Positions 13,383 to 21,500 of a DNA stretch of 37,408 nucleotides are shown here, in pieces. The notes under the pieces are model-generated. The model saw nothing but the letters and a program-made list of their open reading frames with translations, was not told the DNA's origin and did not search any database. How positions within the stretch are numbered: the stretch's first letter is position 1; each line of letters begins with the position of its first letter. The stretch is taken from the IMG/VR virus record IMGVR_UViG_3300021371_000048, positions 1 through 37,408 of that record, one strand, 5' to 3'. The DNA is from a virus. Made by a program: the position numbers and the translations under genes.

Positions 13383-14282
13383 ATGAGTAACACAGCAAAC
13401 GTACCGGCGCACATCGCTGCTAGAATTGCAGAGCGTCAAAAGTCTGGCAAAAAGTCTATATTGGCGTCTGCCATTGTTTCCGAAAGCGGGCCAAGCATAC
13501 CCCGCATAAGCATGAGAGCAGGGCGGTTCCGCCTAGTCGAAGCTGGTGTGGAGACTACGATCGGTACCGCACTAGATGTGGTAATCGTAGGTGTTAACCC
13601 CAAAGTTAGTAAGGTCTTTTACGCATCGAACTATGATGGTGGTAACGACAACAACCGACCGGCTTGTTTTTCTAATAACGGCATAAGTCCTGATGACATG
13701 GTAGAAAGCCCCGTCTCCGACAGCTGTGCTAACTGCGCACACAACGTGTTGGGGTCTAAGATTACTCCGTCAGGTGCTCAGTCGAAGATGTGTTCTGATC
13801 AACGGCATTTAGCAGTAGTACCTGCGGCAGATCCCCACAAGGTTTATTCACTGACTGTTCCTGTTAGTGGGATGCGCGGGCTTCGGGAGTACTTCACTGA
13901 ACTCGCTAATTACAACATTAATCCCGAAGAGGCCATCACAGAGCTTGGCTTCGATGAAAACGCGAGTTATCCTAAGTTGGTATTTAACCACAAAGGCTAT
14001 GTCCCCGAAAAAGCAATAGAAGTCGTTGAAAACTGGCTTGAGTCCGACTACACCAAGGTAGCAACGAGACAAAAACCACTGTCCGCCACTGCGGGTTTGC
14101 CACCAGCGCAGACAGCAGCGAAGATTGAGCCGCCAAAACCTACCGCGGCCGATGATGAGGCAGATGCTTACGAGGAGGAAGCGCCGGTCGTTGCTAAAAA
14201 TACTAAAGAAAAGCCGACGGTTACGCCGGTAAAAGCGTCTGACGAGTTAGCAAGCAAGTTGGATAGCTTATTTGATGAGTAG
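13383..14282 (+). CDS. Putative single-stranded DNA-binding protein with zinc site and acidic tail
   Basis: 299 residues from ATG 13383 (GAGG upstream); a longer frame from 13344 overlaps the previous gene and has no binding site. A probable zinc site is formed by C115, C118 ('SCANCAH'), C137 and H142. It sits in a beta-rich body (about 35-160). The last 80 residues are low-complexity with Pro, Ala and Glu, ending 'SKLDSLFDE'. An acidic, phenylalanine-containing C-tip is typical of phage and bacterial SSBs (T7 gp2.5, T4 gp32 and others) that use it to recruit partners. No direct sequence match to a named SSB was made. The position before the primase-helicase supports the role. Confidence 0.6.
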   Translation: MSNTANVPAHIAARIAERQKSGKKSILASAIVSESGPSIPRISMRAGRFRLVEAGVETTIGTALDVVIVGVNPKVSKVFYASNYDGGNDNNRPACFSNNGISPDDMVESPVSDSCANCAHNVLGSKITPSGAQSKMCSDQRHLAVVPAADPHKVYSLTVPVSGMRGLREYFTELANYNINPEEAITELGFDENASYPKLVFNHKGYVPEKAIEVVENWLESDYTKVATRQKPLSATAGLPPAQTAAKIEPPKPTAADDEADAYEEEAPVVAKNTKEKPTVTPVKASDELASKLDSLFDE

Positions 14283-14290
14283 TAAAGAGT

Positions 14291-14310
14291 GAGGCCTACG
14301 GGCCTCATTT
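14291..14310 (+). terminator. Hairpin with UACG tetraloop, probable weak terminator
   Basis: GAGGCC (14291-14296), TACG loop and GGCCTC (14301-14306) are followed by ATTTC. The stem is perfect and closed by a very stable UNCG-type loop, but the T tract is short. It may partly end transcription after the SSB-like gene or stabilise the mRNA 3' end, giving more SSB than primase-helicase. Confidence 0.6.
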
Positions 14311-14328
14311 CGACTAAGGGGATCGTTG

Positions 14329-17280
14329 GTGAATACAAAAGAATTTTTAACTAAGGTATGCCCACAAAAAGATAAGATCGTAGTAACGCAGTACAACCAC
14401 TTAAAAAACAAGTTCTGGAACCGTGAGATATATTCATCCGACGAGTTAGACAGGGCCGAAGCGGACATACTCCGCTGGGATCAACAGCAAGACGTTACGA
14501 TCTATTACAGTATTGGGGCATTTGCAGATAACGTAGAACTGGGCGCAGACGGGCGCTCAAAAATTCGCAGGACACAGAACTTAGCTACTGTATTTAAAAC
14601 ACTTTGTTTCGACTTAGATTGTGGGCAAGACAAGCCCTATAAGACCAAAGAAGAAGGTCTAATAAAGTTGGTCGAGGTTGTTAAAGAACTGGGCTTGCCG
14701 AAGCCTATGATTGTTTCTTCCGGTAACGGTGCGCACGTCTATTGGCCACTGTCCTCTACTATAGAAAAAGACGTGTGGGTGTCGGTGTCTAGTGCGCTAA
14801 GTGACGCGCTATTCGACAAGGGTTTGGAAATAGACGCGAGTAAGATAAAAGATCCGTCTATGGTGCTCCGCCCCGTAGGTAGTTTTCACAAGAAGGCAGA
14901 GTGGAAACCTGTAGAGGTAATCTTAGAAGGCGATGGAGACTCAGACATCGCAGTGCTAGCAGGGTTGCTCAAGAACTATATGGGTAAGCCAAAGGCTGAT
15001 AAGAAAAAGCCTCGTAGTGCGATGCTCGATGCTGTGCTAGATGAAAGCAATAACCTAGACATCGACTCTATCGCAGAGAAGTGCGCTCAAGTAAACGCCT
15101 TGTTAGAGAGTGGTGGTGTGCTAGATGCCGCGGGTAATCCTGTAGACGAGCCTATGTGGCGGGCGTCGTTGGGCATTGCGAAGTTTACTCCAGACCCAGA
15201 GGTGTCAGTCGTCTTGCTAGCAGGAGGGCACCCCGAGTTTGACTTCGACGCGAACATGGAAAAGCTATCAGGTTGGAAGGGCACTGGTCCTACCACGTGC
15301 GCGACGCTAGAACAGCTATGCCCCAAAGGATGTAATGAGTGCCCATACCGCGGGGGCATGACATCACCTGCTCAGCTCAGTGGCATATCATCAGAAATAG
15401 TTGAGGAAGTTGTCGATGAAGTAACGCAAGAGACCATGACAAAGACCTTCCAACTGCCAGAGGGATACGCAGTAAAAGATGACTGCATTCTCAGGGAGAA
15501 GAAGGTAGAGACAGAGCACGGGATTGCAACTGAGTGGGAGCGTGTCAGTACCTACCAGATGTATATCAAGAGCATCTTCTTTGACCCCATCGAGCTAGAG
15601 ACATCCATAAAGGTAGCTATCAAGTACCCGATACGTGGATGGGAAGAGCACGACTTTCCGGTCGAGGTGCTGTCTAGTCTTGGTAAAGAGTTTTCCGCTT
15701 TCTTACTTAACACGCAGGTGTTTGGTTTTAAAACCGCACCACAGCAAGAAAAGTTACGAGGGTACCTTATGGACTATTTGGAAATGGTTCAACAGCGAGT
15801 AGCTACTGGCTACGACTATTCAACATTCGGCTGGCAAAAAGACGGGTCGTTCATCTGTGGCGATACTATCATCAACGCGCCGCACAACACGACAGATCGC
15901 AGGATTACAGGTAATGCACGCGACTTCCTAGATCGTGTACGGCAAGAAGGTACGCGGGAAGGATTTGTCGACGCGATGACGATGCTCAATCAATCGGGCA
16001 CTGAAGTCATACGTATGTGCATACTTATCGCTACGTCTGGCGTAATAGCGAAAGATGTTGGTAATGGATCTAGTATCGTGTCTATCTACTCTACGCTCAC
16101 TACAACGGGTAAGACGCTAGCTTTGTTTGCAGTGAACAGTCTATATGGGCACCCGAAAGAATTGATACAGGGGCGTAACGATACATCTAATTTTTTGTAC
16201 TCGATGCGTGGGACGCTGAACAACCTGCCTCTGACTATCGACGAATTAACTATGGCCGACGAGTATGCAGTGGCCAGCATGGCTTACTCATTTAGTGAGG
16301 GCAAAGAAAAGTCTACGCTGACTTCAGATCGCCGTATGCGCAAACCCGCGACATGGGATGGTCCGACATTCATGACAACTAACACGTCTTTGATGGATAA
16401 GTTTTCGGACGTGCAACAAGAGTCAGAGCCACTTCGTGTAAGAACCTTTGAAGTAAAGCAAGACGACAGGGTGTTCGTATCGCTAGAGAACGAGGACGGT
16501 ACATCGCTGGCTAGGTTGTTTGGCGACAAACTTTTCGAAAATTATGGTTGGGCTTTTCCTGAACTTGCGACCGCAGTATGCGACTTAGGTGGTGCAGAAA
16601 AGCTGGCAGTGTCGGGTCGCAAGGACTTTACAAAGACGTTTGGTTTTAAGTTCTTGCCACAAGAGCGCTTCTACGAAGCAATGATCATTTCAGCGTGGAC
16701 CATGGGTAAAATCGGTGCGGCGCTTGGCCTGTTCCCATTTGATGTAAAAGACACTATTAAATGTATGCTGGACTGCGTAGAAGATCTTAGAGAAGACACG
16801 GAAAAATCTAAGGTCGACGCACTAGATGTTGTGGGTCAGTTCATGCAGCAACACAACGATCAGATTATCTCAGTTACTAGGCAGTATGGTAAAGACGGTA
16901 AACCACAAGTTCAGCACCCCGTACCGGTCAAGGCTTGTATGCGTGCAGAGTTCGTGTACGACAGCAACAATCCCATAATGCCGGGGAGCACGCTGGCAAT
17001 AAATAGGTCGTCGTTCAAGAAATACCTAAAGGATACCAACGACGCAGAAGATCGGGTACTGCGAGAACTCAAAGAGCTTGGTGCCTTGGCTAAGCCTAGT
17101 CAGCGTGTGACGCTCTATAAGAATTGCAGTGGTGTTAGTAACCCCGGACAAGCGTACTGTATAATTGTTAACTTGAACCATCCACGGTTCATAAACGCGG
17201 TGTCAGGCACAAAGCATAAGAAGCAGAGTGACCTCACAGTAGTTATGTTGCAGGGTATACAGGAAGACTCTAATGGCTAG
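14329..17280 (+). CDS. AEP primase fused to DUF927-type helicase
   Basis: 983 residues from GTG 14329, seven bases after AAGGGG; a TTG just before it is less likely. The N-terminal primase domain of the archaeo-eukaryotic type has D95-x-D97 ('CFDLDCG'), 'SGNGAHVYW' with H136, and 'DPSMVLRPVGSFHKK' (about 180-195), matching motifs I-III. A four-cysteine cluster (C324, C331, C335, C338) probably binds metal. The C-terminal half is a DUF927-like P-loop ATPase: 'STLTTTGKT' with K595 and Walker B 'LTIDE' with D638-E639. It is expected to unwind the fork and make primers for the family A polymerase. Largest gene of the right-reading arm. Confidence 0.85.
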   Translation: MNTKEFLTKVCPQKDKIVVTQYNHLKNKFWNREIYSSDELDRAEADILRWDQQQDVTIYYSIGAFADNVELGADGRSKIRRTQNLATVFKTLCFDLDCGQDKPYKTKEEGLIKLVEVVKELGLPKPMIVSSGNGAHVYWPLSSTIEKDVWVSVSSALSDALFDKGLEIDASKIKDPSMVLRPVGSFHKKAEWKPVEVILEGDGDSDIAVLAGLLKNYMGKPKADKKKPRSAMLDAVLDESNNLDIDSIAEKCAQVNALLESGGVLDAAGNPVDEPMWRASLGIAKFTPDPEVSVVLLAGGHPEFDFDANMEKLSGWKGTGPTTCATLEQLCPKGCNECPYRGGMTSPAQLSGISSEIVEEVVDEVTQETMTKTFQLPEGYAVKDDCILREKKVETEHGIATEWERVSTYQMYIKSIFFDPIELETSIKVAIKYPIRGWEEHDFPVEVLSSLGKEFSAFLLNTQVFGFKTAPQQEKLRGYLMDYLEMVQQRVATGYDYSTFGWQKDGSFICGDTIINAPHNTTDRRITGNARDFLDRVRQEGTREGFVDAMTMLNQSGTEVIRMCILIATSGVIAKDVGNGSSIVSIYSTLTTTGKTLALFAVNSLYGHPKELIQGRNDTSNFLYSMRGTLNNLPLTIDELTMADEYAVASMAYSFSEGKEKSTLTSDRRMRKPATWDGPTFMTTNTSLMDKFSDVQQESEPLRVRTFEVKQDDRVFVSLENEDGTSLARLFGDKLFENYGWAFPELATAVCDLGGAEKLAVSGRKDFTKTFGFKFLPQERFYEAMIISAWTMGKIGAALGLFPFDVKDTIKCMLDCVEDLREDTEKSKVDALDVVGQFMQQHNDQIISVTRQYGKDGKPQVQHPVPVKACMRAEFVYDSNNPIMPGSTLAINRSSFKKYLKDTNDAEDRVLRELKELGALAKPSQRVTLYKNCSGVSNPGQAYCIIVNLNHPRFINAVSGTKHKKQSDLTVVMLQGIQEDSNG

Positions 17281-17524
17281 AAACTACAAGAAAGAGTACA
17301 AGAAGTATCACTCCAAGGATGAGCAGAAAGAAAAACGCGCTGCACGTAACTCAGCGCGCCGTACCATGGAGAAAGAAGGCAAGGTTCGCAAGGGCGATGG
17401 CAAAGACGTTAACCACAAGAAGCCGTTGGCTAAAGGTGGTAGCAACAAGCGCAGTAACTTGAACGTCAAGCCAAAGTCAGCGAACCGATCATTTGCTCGC
17501 ACCAGAAATGCGAGGATGAAGTAA
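17273..17524 (+). CDS. Mini HNH-like basic protein
   Basis: 83 residues, ATG overlapping the primase-helicase by eight bases, with AGGAAGA upstream. The first half is lysine/arginine-rich helix. The second contains 'DVNHKKPLAKGGSN' and 'NLNVKPKSANRSF', which match an HNH/McrA-like core (N-H, then 'GG', then 'NL' and a late N-R). Homologues in marine phages are often called HNH endonucleases or DNA-binding proteins. It lacks the cysteine knuckles of larger HNH enzymes, so nuclease activity is uncertain. Last gene of the rightward arm. Confidence 0.65.
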   Translation: MARNYKKEYKKYHSKDEQKEKRAARNSARRTMEKEGKVRKGDGKDVNHKKPLAKGGSNKRSNLNVKPKSANRSFARTRNARMK

Positions 17525-17525
17525 C

Positions 17526-17648
17526 TTAATACTTCTTTTTCTTGCGGTTAGTAGCTGCTCGCTGGCCACGCTTAGGCATGCTTCGCTTCATGCACTTACC
17601 GGCCTTCTTACACTTTGCAGGGTGGGGACATCCTTTACATGGGGTCAT
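17526..17648 (-). CDS. Cys-rich basic micro-protein, 40 aa
   Basis: A 40-codon frame whose ATG shares an A with the stop of the preceding gene (TGATG), with AGAAGGAG eight bases upstream. The product starts MTPCKGCPHPAKCKKAGKCM, with cysteines at 4, 7, 13 and 19, and ends in a lysine-rich tail (RKKKKY). The C-x2-C-x5-C-x5-C spacing suggests a small zinc knuckle. With four other tiny basic genes it forms the end of the late cluster. Possible roles are packaging or nucleoid binding in the virion, as inference. The stop lies one base from the stop of the convergent rightward gene. Confidence 0.65.
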   Translation of the reverse strand: MTPCKGCPHPAKCKKAGKCMKRSMPKRGQRAATNRKKKKY

Positions 17649-17908
17649 CACTTGCTCCTTCTGCGTCTACCAGACGCTGTAACGGCGTGTTTAATTTTGG
17701 CAGGGCCGGTCTTACGTCGTGCAGACGATGCCTTTTCTCCCTTGGTCATCTTAGCTACAACAGCTTTGGGTCTGCAAGATGGGTAAGGACGTTTACTCTC
17801 GCCTTTGGCTGACTTACGGCCACAAGGCTTGCCTGTCTTAACGTCAGTCCAATCTTCCTTGAACCACTTCTTAAGGGCAGCGCCCTTCTTACTTTTTCTT
17901 ACGGCCAC
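17648..17908 (-). CDS. Small basic protein, DUF5872-like
   Basis: 86 residues from GTG, with GGGG about eight bases upstream; overlaps the preceding gene by 20 bases. 'LKKWFKEDWTDVKTGKPCGR' (about 12-31) followed by 'YPSCRPK' is the pattern I associate with DUF5872, a small basic family found in marine phages and giant viruses. The assignment is from memory. The C-terminus is extremely basic (SGRRRRSK). Its abundance of Lys and Arg suggests it binds DNA or RNA, perhaps packaged in the virion. Followed by a TGATG-coupled micro-gene. Confidence 0.65.
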   Translation of the reverse strand: MAVRKSKKGAALKKWFKEDWTDVKTGKPCGRKSAKGESKRPYPSCRPKAVVAKMTKGEKASSARRKTGPAKIKHAVTASGRRRRSK

Positions 17909-18056
17909 TTTTGTTACCCCAGTTCTTAGCGCCTACCTTACGGCATTTGGCGACTGCACCAGAGGCGTACGCTGAAGGCCAAACCTTGTAACGAGACTTA
18001 ACCTTCTTAGCGCAGGCGTCGTTGGCTTTCTTACTTTTTGGCTTTGCTTTTGGCAT
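17889..18056 (-). CDS. Small basic protein, 55 aa
   Basis: ATG 18056 is chosen because AAGGAA lies eight bases upstream; a longer frame from 18083 has no binding site. The product (MPKAKPKSKKANDACAKKVK...) has a core 'KSRYKVWPSAYASGAVAKCR' and ends 'GNKSGRKKK'. This core is widespread in small proteins of marine phages and some algal viruses, near the DUF5872 gene. Function unknown; net charge is strongly positive. It overlaps both neighbours, so the cluster is translationally coupled. Confidence 0.65.
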   Translation of the reverse strand: MPKAKPKSKKANDACAKKVKSRYKVWPSAYASGAVAKCRKVGAKNWGNKSGRKKK

Positions 18057-18258
18057 TGGCTTTTTTCCTTGTGGGGACACCATAGCGCTTAGCAGCGGCT
18101 TTCATCTGTGCATCCATCTTAGCGTTACGCATCTGCTCCGCCATCTTTTTCTGCATAGCAGGGCTAGGTGTAGAGCTTTTAGCTCGCTTTGCGTCGGCGA
18201 CGAGGCGCGCCTCAATCTGTGCCTGAGTCAGACGCTTTTTTGCTGCTGGCTTTTTCAT
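18031..18258 (-). CDS. Small basic protein, 75 aa
   Basis: ATG 18258 has GAGGAAG upstream and begins two bases after the previous stop; an earlier start at 18288 would overlap that gene without a binding site. The protein starts MKKPAAKKRLTQAQIEARLV. It is almost all helical with alternating Lys, Ala and Gln/Met, and ends 'KANAKSKAKK'. The composition resembles bacterial histone-like tails. No family is recognised. Probably DNA-binding, by composition only. Confidence 0.6.
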   Translation of the reverse strand: MKKPAAKKRLTQAQIEARLVADAKRAKSSTPSPAMQKKMAEQMRNAKMDAQMKAAAKRYGVPTRKKANAKSKAKK

Positions 18259-18260
18259 CG

Positions 18261-18515
18261 CTACTTCCTCGACTTGGCACCAGAACACTTCCAGCGCTTT
18301 CTTGATAGGTTGTTAGGCGTGTTGGGATCGTTAGCCTTCTTCTTGGGCAGACGCTTCTTGATACCCAGCGAACGTGCACAGTAAGAGTCACCCTTGCTAG
18401 TACCCGGCTTTACGCGTGGGCCACCGCCTTTGGCTTTACCTGCTTGACCGTAGGATACCTTCTTGCCTGATGCAGTGACCTTTACCTTGGCCTTACCTTT
18501 TCTTGGGGTCGCCAT
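18261..18515 (-). CDS. Small basic protein, DUF6321-like
   Basis: 84 residues from ATG 18515, which overlaps the stop of the 1972-residue gene (TGATG) and has GAGG seven bases upstream; another ATG three bases earlier is also possible. 'DSYCARSLGIKKRLP' and 'DPNTPNNLSRKRWKC' (second half) are the hallmarks of a small phage family I recall as DUF6321. Two cysteines and many Lys/Arg suggest a compact, possibly metal- or DNA-binding protein. It opens the run of five tiny late genes. Confidence 0.65.
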   Translation of the reverse strand: MATPRKGKAKVKVTASGKKVSYGQAGKAKGGGPRVKPGTSKGDSYCARSLGIKKRLPKKKANDPNTPNNLSRKRWKCSGAKSRK

Positions 18516-21500
18516 CATTGATCCTCAATCTTGTAGATCTTTTTAACTTCTTCGACTAGCTCAAGCTCTAGGCGTCGTATGTCGTCATACAAAGCTTGGT
18601 AATCAGGTGTGCCGCTACGCATCTCTTCGCGCTGTAGCTTGCGTATTACAGCCTTGTACTCTCGGCCCACGCTACTTTCACGGATCTGACGGTACGTTGC
18701 CTCTTCAGCTACGTTGTAATCTACCATCTTGAGACCCATAAAGTTCATGGCTATTGCGGAAGAAAGACTCTGTGTCTGGCCAACTATATCTCTGTCACCA
18801 TCAAAAGCGGCTTTGTACCTATCGCGCTTAATTGACTGCAACCATGGTGGCAAGAACATGTCAGTCATGCCTTCAAATATCTCGCCAAACTTGGCCAAGT
18901 CTGACTCAGTGGTTTCGTATAACGGCTTGCCTGTGTACGTGTCTAAACCCATCGTCATCATGATAAGGCCGTCAATTAGTGGACCACCGGGTTTGAAGCC
19001 TTGTGGCCAGTTTTCAAAACCTAAGAAACCTGTGGGTGTGGTACTGAACGTAGACACCAGAGGTATGTAATCACCTAGTCTGTAGTAGACAGGGTTGTTG
19101 TCGTCTCCCATGAAAGGGATACGGATGTGTGTGCGAAGGCCAAAGGTGCGCTCGTCTAGGCGCTCTGGTCCAAACTTACGTGCTTCCTCATCATCCCCTG
19201 CAAGGCCAGCCGCCACCATATCGAGCATCTGGTACGCGATAAAGACGTTAGCTAGCTGCCATGGCTTCTGTGCAGCGATGCGGGCGATCAGTGGTACAGC
19301 AGCATAAGTCCATGAGACGAACGGCATAACTGATTGACGCAGCATCTTGGCCATAGGAGCATCAATGTCATAGTCCAAGAACATCTTAAGTGCGGCTTGA
19401 CCAGCAGCAGCTTGGTTCTCTGGAGTATTCTCTCCACCTAGCTCTTCAAGTTTGTTCATATACGCGGCGAGACGGAAAGCGTTGTCCTCGGCTGCATACA
19501 GCTGAGTGGTGAACTCATCAAGGTTTCTTGCAAAGCCTTTCACGCGTTTAGCCAAAGTTATCTTAGCCATCTCAGACGCTGCAAAGTGCTTCACCATACT
19601 ATCAACAGTGCCGATCTCGCTTTCTGCCAGCGTGTCTAAGTGTGCCTTATGGATTACGTTCTTAATCTCGACGGCAGAGAAAGTACCTAGCAATGCGCCA
19701 GAACTGTAAAAGTCCTGAATGATTTGTAGCTCAGCTGCGCGGTTAGGGTTTTTAAAACGTTTTGGGTGCACTTCAAACTCCCACAAAAGCTTGGCGGCTT
19801 TGGCGATAGTTCTGGGCGGTATCCCGTGCATCATGGCAAGAGTGACGTTAGATGCGATGTTAGTAATGTGTGTGCCGGGGTTCTGGACTGTCTTCGTTTT
19901 CTTGAAGAACGTCATGGTGTCGTTGACCCAACGCGCGTTGAACAACGGCTTTCTCGAAGACATATCGTTCATCGCATGCCACACAGGTGCATGAATCACT
20001 TTGCCCGCTAGTGGTCCCCAGATACCTTCATTGTCAGATACGCGAATCCAGTGCTGGCTAGACCGAGTACGCTCAAAAATATCAGCGCTCTTTAAATCTT
20101 TGGCCTCAGTTACCTGCAAGTTTTGGTTGCCCGACCCTGCCCGTGCTTGCTCGGCGTTGTCATACACGACAGGCTCGCCGTCGTAGTTAAGGAGTCCCTG
20201 AATGAAATCACGCGACGCATTGTAGTTAGACAAGGCAGCCATTGTATTAAGCATGCCGATCGTAATGCGCTCTGTGGCTTTGTCATCGAGGTTCTGGCGG
20301 TAGTCATTGATCTCTCGGAAGCTGTATGACCCTGCTGAGAATCTTACAAACTCAAGGGGAGTAGAGTCATGGACCACATACCCGTCACCAATGGGCAAGT
20401 TGTCTCTACCTAAAGCATCGACTTTTTTCTTGCTAGCAATAAGTTTGTACTCGTTGCCGCTCAAGCTGTCAGTAACTGTGATCATGTACATTGGGCCTTC
20501 AAGTATCGGCAGCCCGTCTTGATCGAGGTCGAACAAGTCTAAGTTAGTGTCAATGTCCGCTTCATCAATACGCATCAACGCAGACTTAGCTAGGTCAGCA
20601 ACACTCCGCTGCCCAAGACTGTGGTTAGAAACGTCTTGGCTGTTTGATACGTACAACAAGGTATCAGTAAACTTCTTACCTTCAAACAGCTGACGCTCTT
20701 GCTCTGGCAGCCGTGCAACGAACGTGTCGTAGTGCCTTATCATCTCGTTGGCTAGCATTTTTAAAGAAGCTGAGTCGTCGTACTGCTCGATCAAGTCCAA
20801 GTTCGTGTTGTCAAGGTACTCTAGGATGGCACGGCGTCGGTCAACCGACTGATTCTCAAAGCCTTTAAGAATTAACCTGTTAACTAGAGTGAGTGGAGTG
20901 TTACGCGTACGCTTCCACATATCCATCAAGGCGCTTAGTGCTGGCGTCACCCCATACCGCGAGTTGAACTTACTCGCTGTGCTTTCGAGCGCAGGGAACT
21001 TTTCCCGGATTAGGTCGTTGAACTTATCGACATAGTTGGACATAACCTGAATGCCATTTGGCACACCAAGGTTCTCCATAACCATGCGCGTGACATTTCT
21101 GCCCACATAAGCTTTACGCTTGGCTTGCTGCTCCTCGTTCATGTCAGGGTTGTTACCTGCCATGTCAGAGTTAGGCTCGCTCTGCGATACCCTTGCATTT
21201 AGTTGTCCAGCAACAAAATTAGACTTAACGGGTCCGCCGTCTTCAATACTAAGCTCAATCAGCCGGTATGTGTTACCGAGGACGTTGTTTGCAACAGAAC
21301 CCTCTACACCTAACACCTGAGCTACAAGACCTACAAGCTTGTTCCATACTTTATCAACAACGGCTCTCCACCCGGTAAGAGTGGGCGAGTCCGCCATCGG
21401 TATTCCTTTAAGCATGTCTTTGAAGTCACGCAGAGTGGTACCGTAAGAAATTAACTCCAGTACTGCGTCGTCGGGCGAGGCACTGTTTTTTAAGTCACGC

